From Owenia fusiformis (Eukaryota > Annelida > Polychaeta > Sabellida > Oweniidae): a DNA stretch of 64,000 bases. The notes below the pieces were generated by a model, which did not search any database, was not told where the DNA came from, and saw nothing but the letters and a program-made list of their open reading frames with translations. The DNA is taken from assembly GCA_903813345.2 (NCBI GenBank), contig CAIIXF020000010.1, forward strand, positions 22,085,181-22,149,180. Direction: 5' to 3'. This document shows, piece after piece, positions 53,101 to 62,100 of this stretch (the stretch's first letter is position 1; each line of letters begins with the position of its first letter). A program made the translations under genes and the position numbers.

Positions 53101-56100
53101 TGAAAATTGATCCTTCAAATGATATTGTCTCATTGGATTAAACCAATCTTCAATCCCTCTTAGTAAGTAATCTATATGTATCTCAAATTCCAGATGTATA
53201 CGTCAATCAGGTTCTAGATTCCTCATCTGATTACACTGGAGATGGCACCACCTTCCACAAGGTTGTTGTTAAGGACACACCTGGGGTCACTGGCTCTATG
53301 TCGATGATCTTCAACACTAATGTGGAGGTCCGTGTAGCTGCTGCTCTTAACATGACAACTGTAACAGTCGCAGCTCCTGCATCATGGAAGGGAAATTTTG
53401 CAGGTATTATAAATCTTAAGATTTTCTTAACTTCTTTGATGTGTAATTGAAATTCTTGTATAATCATATTTTGAAATTCAAAGAAATTGACTGTATTATC
53501 TGTTTGTGCATTTTTATTTGACTAATGGTAATAACAAAACAAGAATTTAAAGAAAAGAAATTAAAGATCATTGAAATGTATAGGCTCGATTTAAAAAGAT
53601 GTACAAGCAAAATGGCAATAGCAATTTTATATAAACTTTGTATTCCTATTTAAAGTTAAGCCAAGAGTTTTTTGTGTTTCACATATTACATGTAAGTGAT
53701 TTTTAACCTCCATCAAATCAACTTTTTAAAAAGTAATGTAAATAACAGAGTGATTACCAAACAATTATCATTTATAGGTTTGATGGGCAACTTCAATGAT
53801 GACATGAATGATGACATCGCCTACCCCAATAGTACATCAATCTCAGTCAACTCCACTGAGGAGGATATCTTCTATGTTGCCAAGGAATGGGCTATTGATC
53901 CAGCAGACTCTCTCTTCCAATATGAGAATAATGATACTGCAGAGACCTATGGAAATGCTTCATATGTGCCACTGTGAGTACTTTTGAATTTTGTGTATAT
54001 ATAATATGAAATATGCGTCTATAATGTTTTCTAGTAGAGCACTCTGTCTATGAATTCATTTGTTTGTCCATGAATGATGTAATTAATGTGAAAATCAAGT
54101 TTATTTAAGAAAATGGTAATATTATACTGTGACATATTTTTGATACATAAAATAACTCAGGGCTTGGTGTATGTTTTATGTCATCTTATCTGTTTGTGTT
54201 TATTTTGGATCCATCATGAGATTATATAAAATAATACTATGCACAGCTTATGCACAGCCAAACACCACCAGATTTATTGTAATTCTGTGCTACAATAATT
54301 GTAATTTGAATTGAATGCAGTCATTGAGTTGAGCTATTTTTCTCTCCAGGTTTTACAACATCGACACCATGTTCACTGATAATGCTACAAAGAATGCTGC
54401 AATTGCTACTTGTGGTGGAATGGAAAACCTAAACCGTGAATGTATGTTTGATATTGCTCTGACTGGTAACCAGGATGTAGGTTCAGCTACTGCAGCGGCT
54501 GGAGCAGCTCTTACATCTGAGAAGGCAACTCTTGGTATGTGAACCGCTTTCAAATTATGTCAGACATGACTAATTTTATGACATGACTATTTATAGTGTA
54601 CAATGCCAATATGTAAATAAAAAAGCATGTTCCATGAAAGAATGGGATTTCAAGAGAAGGGTATGCAACTCTGTGTAATAAACATGAGAACTCCAAAATG
54701 AACAGTGCCATGCACTTTTTTGATAATATTTCAAAGAGTTTTAGAAAAATGTATGTTTTAGTATTCTCTTGAAGAAGAATCAATTTTGAATATGATCAAA
54801 GCTTAAACATGTTTAATCTCATTAAAAGTAATCATATCAAATTATCTTAAGAAAAAGAGGTGTCAAAATGTTCTCTTTGAATGTTGCATTGTGGGTAATT
54901 ATTTAAGAACACATTCTAATAAAAATATAATTTGTGGGGGAATGTTCACCTTCATTATTGCCATAATTATGATGAATATCCATTTTATATTAAATTATCA
55001 ATATGTATTCAGATAATCATGTTTTTATTTTTGAGTTATTTCTTAAATCATTCATGAAAAGTACAAATTAAGATTTTTCTTGGAATGTGTACAGGAAACA
55101 TTTTTCTCTAATTTTGAAAACCCAAGGCAATACTTATGAATGAACTATGGGAAGTTGCATACCCAATAAAGATACAATGGAAATTGAAATGAAATATATA
55201 ATTGACTATGCTTTGCTATTCTAAAGGTAACTTCCCACCAGTGATCCAGGATGCTAACACCACTGTACTAAATGTTGTTGGTGGAGCAGACCTCGACCCA
55301 ACCCTGACTATTGTTGCAGTGGACCCTAATGCTGGTGACACTGTCACATACTCGCTTGGAGCTGGAGCACCAATGGGTGAGTGCATACTGTACATGATTT
55401 GTCTGGTTAATTAGTTTTACTATACTAAATGCAGCTGAATGAAAAAGCCAAATTATGCCAAAAAAGCCCATTTTTTAGGCCCTACAAAATTTCCGGATCC
55501 GCCACTGATTTTGTCCAAGATTCTTAACCATAGATGTTGAGTACATACATTTCAAATTTTACTTCGAGGCATTCAATTTTAGGATTAATTTCAAAACTGA
55601 GAACCATTAGGTTACTCAATTCAGCAGATACTTTTTTTTATAAAATATAATCACATATTTCTTGATCCACAAAGTCATTTGCATTATAAATATTGTTTCA
55701 AGGTGTGAGCATAAACTCTGCCTCTGGGGTCCTCACCTGGACATCTGTACCCTCCAACTTGACCACAAATGATTCAGTGACAATCATTGCTACTGATGGC
55801 ACGGCAACATCCTCCGTCACACCACCTATCAACCTCTGTCTTTGCCAGGTATGGTATATTAAGTATAACATTGAAATACTGCAATTTCTGTGATATATTT
55901 TTATAAAAACATGATTTAGATATGGTATTTTAACATCATATGCCCTTTGAATATACAAAAGCATTAACAAAGCTTTGGTTAAGTTTAGTACTTCATTAAA
56001 TATAGATGCCTGTGAAATCATATGTTCAAGCCCCTTACTATATACATGTACTGTACTGTACTGTAATGTACTGTATTAACTCTATTTATTGCCTTTCACT

Positions 56101-59100
56101 TCAGAATGGTGGCACATGTGTGTATGCAACTGGCACTACTGGACTCACTATGGCTACATGTACATGCCCAAGTGGGTTGGAAGGAGACTACTGTGAAACA
56201 GATATCGATGGTTGTTCAGATAACCCATGTTTCACAAATGTTGCATGTTTGGATGTTGCTGCCCCAGGCACTGGATTTACATGTGGACCTTGTCCAATCG
56301 GATTGGTTGGGGATGGATCAATCTGTACTGGTAAGGAATAAGGAGATTCACATTGACCATTTTCATGTTATGTTTTGAGCAGTTTTTTTCTAGTAGACTT
56401 AGATATAACAAATTGTAGAGAAGAATATCCGAAAACATCACTTTATTTTTTAAAATAGAGTATTCATTTGCATACTTATTGAACATCCCTCACATGTAAC
56501 TGCATTTTTGATTTAAAGAAATGATTATGTTTTTGTTCCCCAACAGATGAGAATGAGTGTTTGGCAGCAGTATCCCCATGTTCTCAGACATGTGTCAACT
56601 TGGCTGGCAGCTTCCAGTGTCAATGTGACGACGGTTACATCCTCAGTCCTGATCTCACTACATGTCTTGATAATGACGAGTGTCGCCAGGGAACAGATAA
56701 TTGTTCCCCAAATGCCGCTTGTGCCAACACAGTGGGCTCATTTACATGCACATGCAACCCAGGATACTCTGGAACTGGAGATGTATGCGCTGATGTTGAT
56801 GAGTGTCTGGTGAGCAATGTATGTGGAAACAACGCCATATGCACAAACAGTATAGGGAGCTATATGTGCACATGCCAGCTTGGTTACTCCATGGATCCAA
56901 TCAGTGGTCTCTGTGTTGAGATTGATGAATGTCAAGGTGATCATGCTTGCTCTCAAGTCTGTGTTGATGGCGTCGCTATTTACACATGTGCTTGTAATAC
57001 TGGATTCACTCTTGACCCAACTGATGCTATTACATGTATTCCTGATAACGTTTGTGATAGCTCTCAGAATGCCACATGTTTGGACACTGGGGACATTGCA
57101 TCCAGCTGTGCTGTTGTAAATGGAGAGGTGACGTGCATCTGCCCCCCAAAGTATGTCCTGAATGGAAACAACCAGTGTGTGGGTAAGATATTTTTGTTTA
57201 GTATATGATTTTTGAGGTACATGTATGTGTGCAGTTCAATTTAAATAGTTAACCATAGTTCAAGGCGGGATGGTTTGTCACTTCCTGAATTCATATGATA
57301 CAGAGTAAAATTAGTAAACATTGTACTTCATGAAAAGTGTAGAATAAATAAAGCAACTACAATATTTACATTACTTTCCAGACATTAATGAGTGTTCAAC
57401 AGCCAGTGGAAACCAATGTAACCTAGTTACCAGTACCTGTAACAACACAATAGGCAACTACCAGTGTGACTGCAAGCCTGGCTTCCAACTGGGTATAGAT
57501 GGCAGGAGCTGTATTGATATTGATGAGTGTGCTACCAATACTGATAACTGTGACAACAGTAATGGAGTATGTACAAACCTTGAGGGAAGCTTCAGTTGTG
57601 GATGTACGAGTGGATATACTCTCAATGCTAATGGCACCACATGTGATGGTATGTTCATTTTCACATATATGATAATTTACTTGCTTTCTCATTCTTTGGC
57701 CAATTTATCTGATTTGCATAAATAGATATATTCTTACTTACAGGTTAGACATATATCATCAACAATATGAAACAGTAAAAAATTAAATATGCTTTCACTC
57801 TAAAGTAGCCAACATCTTAATAAGTCATATGGTTTTGTTTGTTGGACACTAAATTTAATACATTTTCATCATTTGCAGATGTTGATGAGTGTGCTAGCCC
57901 TATCACCAATGACTGTGACGCCAACTATGGTAATTGTACCAACAGTCCAGGCACATATCAATGTACTTGTAATACAGGATTCACTGGCAATGGAATCGTT
58001 TGTGCAGGTAAGCAGTTTGGGCAAGAGTGCTTCATTGAATAATCAGTCTGAGCAAGATTTGAATCATTTTCAATATGCTAATTATCCCATCAAACGAAGG
58101 ATTGTGTAAAAATGGCAGCCATGGCTGTTCGATGGGAATTGCTATGCTTTGTCACTGCTGTTATCTAGTTATACTATATATGGCTTTAACTTTGCTTAAT
58201 AAGGGTTTGACAAGTAATATTTTATGTAAATTCTCAATATTGCTATAGTTTCTTTGTTAAAACAATGAAACACAAATACAGAATTGATAATGCATAAATA
58301 GCCCATTGACTACTAAAACATATTTGGGCATAGCTTTCCTGTAAAGTAAGATGAAATAAATATCTCTTTTCATTTCCATACAAGAGAGGTGTATGAAAAC
58401 ATAATTTCATGTTTTATTTTCTATTGTAGATGAGAATGAGTGTTCTCTACCCAACCAAGGAGGTTGTGTCCAGGGTTGTGCCAATAGTATTGGCAGCTTC
58501 ACCTGTTTCTGTGGCAACGGTTACACCCTGAACGCTGATGGTATGACTTGTGACGATAGTAACGAGTGTCTCAGAGAAGCTGATCATGGTTGCTATAGCA
58601 ATGCCTATTGTACCAATTCTATTGGTTCATACACTTGCTCATGTCCTGCTGGATTCACCTTGGACACTGACTTTAGGACATGCATAGGTAAAAAAAAAAT
58701 TCTATATGTGTACTGAGGTTCACATAACACAAGTTACATAAGTTGAAAGTTTGTTTTTTGTTGAACCAATCAATACTGGGCATTGCATCAAGAAGAATGA
58801 ATAGTCTCACCATTACAAGGCCATGCTCAAATGCTTGTAAAAAATCAAAGGAAATTTTCAAATATACCTAGCCTATGTTGCATGTACCAAAGTATAAGGT
58901 TAATACACCTTCTGAATGTTCCTTACATGTGTTTTTCAGCTATCAACCAATGTGCATCCAACAATGGCTGTTCCCACACTTGTGCCTACCTTAATAACAC
59001 AGACACTTGCCAGTGCCCCAAGGGACTTGAACTGGACAACACAGGCCTCAATTGCACAGGTATGTAGTACTTAATGTTGTGCATCTTATGTTATGTTGGA

Positions 59101-62100
59101 TATGTAATTCATAGAACCGTATATGTATCATGAAATTGATATGTTTAATGGTGCATCTTCTGGAGGTCATTTCCAAAATAATGTAAACAATGAATTTCAT
59201 GAATCATAAATTCACTTTCCAGAAATTGCCTTTTCTGGTAACCATACACCTGAGAACATGTATAAAATTATTTATTGTGACATATTTATGTTACAGATAT
59301 TGATGAGTGTGCAAGTAACGCAACCAATCCCTGTTCTGCAAGCGACAATGTCATGTGCGTCAATACGTATGGATCCGTCAGCTGTGCCTGCAGCAACTCC
59401 ACCTATTATCGACAAGTGGAAGCAAGGAAATGTATTGGTAAGTCTCATTTATATTAAGCCATCTTTTCTTCTTAAAGTTGATAGTTTATTAAACCCATGT
59501 GCTATACTAAATAAATACTATATAGTGTCCTACGTAAAGCCATTCTCTGCATCAGATGTTTCCTTTTATAAATCTATAAATTAATACCAAAGTTAGTCAT
59601 TGACTGCATATTGTAATGGAGTTGTGACTTCATATTTCTATGCAGTTGTGAATACATATTTAAATACAGTTGTGACTATACATCTAAATGGATTTGTGAC
59701 AACATATTTGAATGCAGTTTAACTACATACATGTACTTAGATGCTTTTATCATACATGTGAAATACGACATAATAATCCTCTCTCTTACTATGTGCAGAT
59801 ATTGATGAGTGTGGTGAAGGAACTGCTTCATGCCCCTCTAACTCACTATGTGTCAATGAGATGAATGGATATAGCTGCAACTGTGTCGCTGGATACACCA
59901 TGACCAACGGTGTCTGTGTCGGTAAGAACATTAGATTGTTTCTGGGAGTCAGTAAATTAAATTGGCCAATGTGACTTAAACTTCAATGGTAGTACCAGTT
60001 TGGGTAGATGATACTAGCAATGTCAACAATGCATGAATTATTACAGTGGTGTTACATGCATCCACTGTGTCACATGTACCTGTATACAGTAAAACCTGTC
60101 TAACACCTTTGGTACCTCTAAAAAGTGTTCCACTTGGGAGGTGTTCCACTTATAGAGGTTCATTTAACATAAAGTAATTGGTCTTGAGACTCTGAAAAGT
60201 GTTCCACTAACAGAGGTGTTCCATTTCTGGGGGTGTTCCACTTAAAAGGTCATACATGTATGTTTACATGGTCCTACATGTTACATACTTTTGCAGATGA
60301 TGATGAGTGTACAGCAAATACAGACAACTGCCATCCTACACTGGCTGAATGCACCAACACAGCTGGAGGTTACACCTGCGCTTGCATGACTGGCTACATG
60401 GGAGATGGTGTGACATGTATGGATATCAATGAATGTATTACCAACGATGGCGGTTGTGATGTCGCTAGAGGACGAGGAACATGTGTCAATTTTGATGGTG
60501 GCCACAACTGTACTTGTATTTCGGGATATGTAATTGATAATGTGGGACGTCTCTGTGAAGGTAAGGATATCATGATGTTTATCATTGTTTTTGTTATCCT
60601 GTTGAAATCTCTTATGGCTATATATTAAATTGGTGCTTTCATAATGTAAACATTCTTGAATTAATCATTGAACCAGATGTTGCACTATGTACACGTACCA
60701 CATGACGATTTGACACTAATGATTTTTAATCAACATACAGCTAGCTACAAGAATTTTCTTTCAATACTTGCAGACATCAACGAATGTAACCCAGCAAACC
60801 CAATGAATGACTGCGTTCAGGATTGTGTCAACATAAATGGCGGTTACAGCTGTTCATGCCAAGTTGGTTTCCGATTGGCTGCCGACCAGAAGAACTGCAC
60901 CGTTGAAGCAGAATGTCCTGCCAACAACACATGTAGCGACCTCTGTGCAATGGTGGCTGGCGTGGAGACCTGTCTTTGCCAGAACTCCTTCTACAAGTTG
61001 GACACTGACAACAAGACGTGTATTGATGTGAATGAATGCACCACAAATAACCCCTGCACTGGAAACAACACCCAATGTAACAACACCGTTGGAGGATACA
61101 TCTGCGGATGTGTGAATCAATACTATTTGGCTTCTGATGGTCTCAGATGTGAAGATCGTAATGGCAACTGGGGGCCATGGGGAGGATGGGGCAACTGCAC
61201 AGCAACTTGTGGAGGAGGATCATACAACCGTACACGTCAATGTAACAGCCCTAGCCAGGAAGGTTCAGGTTTACCATGCCCAGGAGCTGACACTGAAACT
61301 GCCATGTGTAATACAGAGTATTGCCCTAAATCAGAAGTTGAATCAAGCTATGGTGTGATTCTCACTATAAATGGTCTGACACCAACTCAGATTACGGCCA
61401 TCCAGTCTGATATCATCACTGCTATCGTAGGTGGAATCAACAATTGGTGCAGTACCTCGGCAAACTTTGGTCAATGTTGCCCCAACTCTGGCACAAGGAA
61501 CTCTTCAAGTGTACTAGCTTTCACCTCTTCTAACTTTGTACAGGTTGGAGAAGGTTATCCTCGATACAACTCCATGAATAAGTCACAAGTTCTCATTGTT
61601 GCTAAGTCCGATCTGAACAATGCTCTGTGCGCTGATGGAAGTATATCTACGAGGAAGAGAAGAGGTGGGTTATATTCATTAATTTTATAAGTTTTGAGTA
61701 ATAAATATGTTATATTGTTAGTACCTCAGTGTAAATACTCGCATCTGATTGGTCAATTGGCGGTCAACATTTTTGCCTGTACCCCACCTGTGCATCATGG
61801 GATATCATATTATTGACTGCGTATGTTACTGTACTACACTTGTGAATTATGGGGAATATTACGTCATAATGTTTACAGAAAAAACATGGACATTTTGTAA
61901 CGTTGATGAAAGTGATATTTTGACTTTGCTAGACGACAATTATAGCAAAAATACAAATAGAAACGTAAAATTAACATTAATTTACCAGTGAGTACGCAGT
62001 GATGTACCGAAAACAGAGAGTTTAGTTTATAAAAAATATTGCTGGCGTGGTTCGGAGAAAAGATTGTGAAATGAAGCCATGATTGATGACTGTTGTCTAT

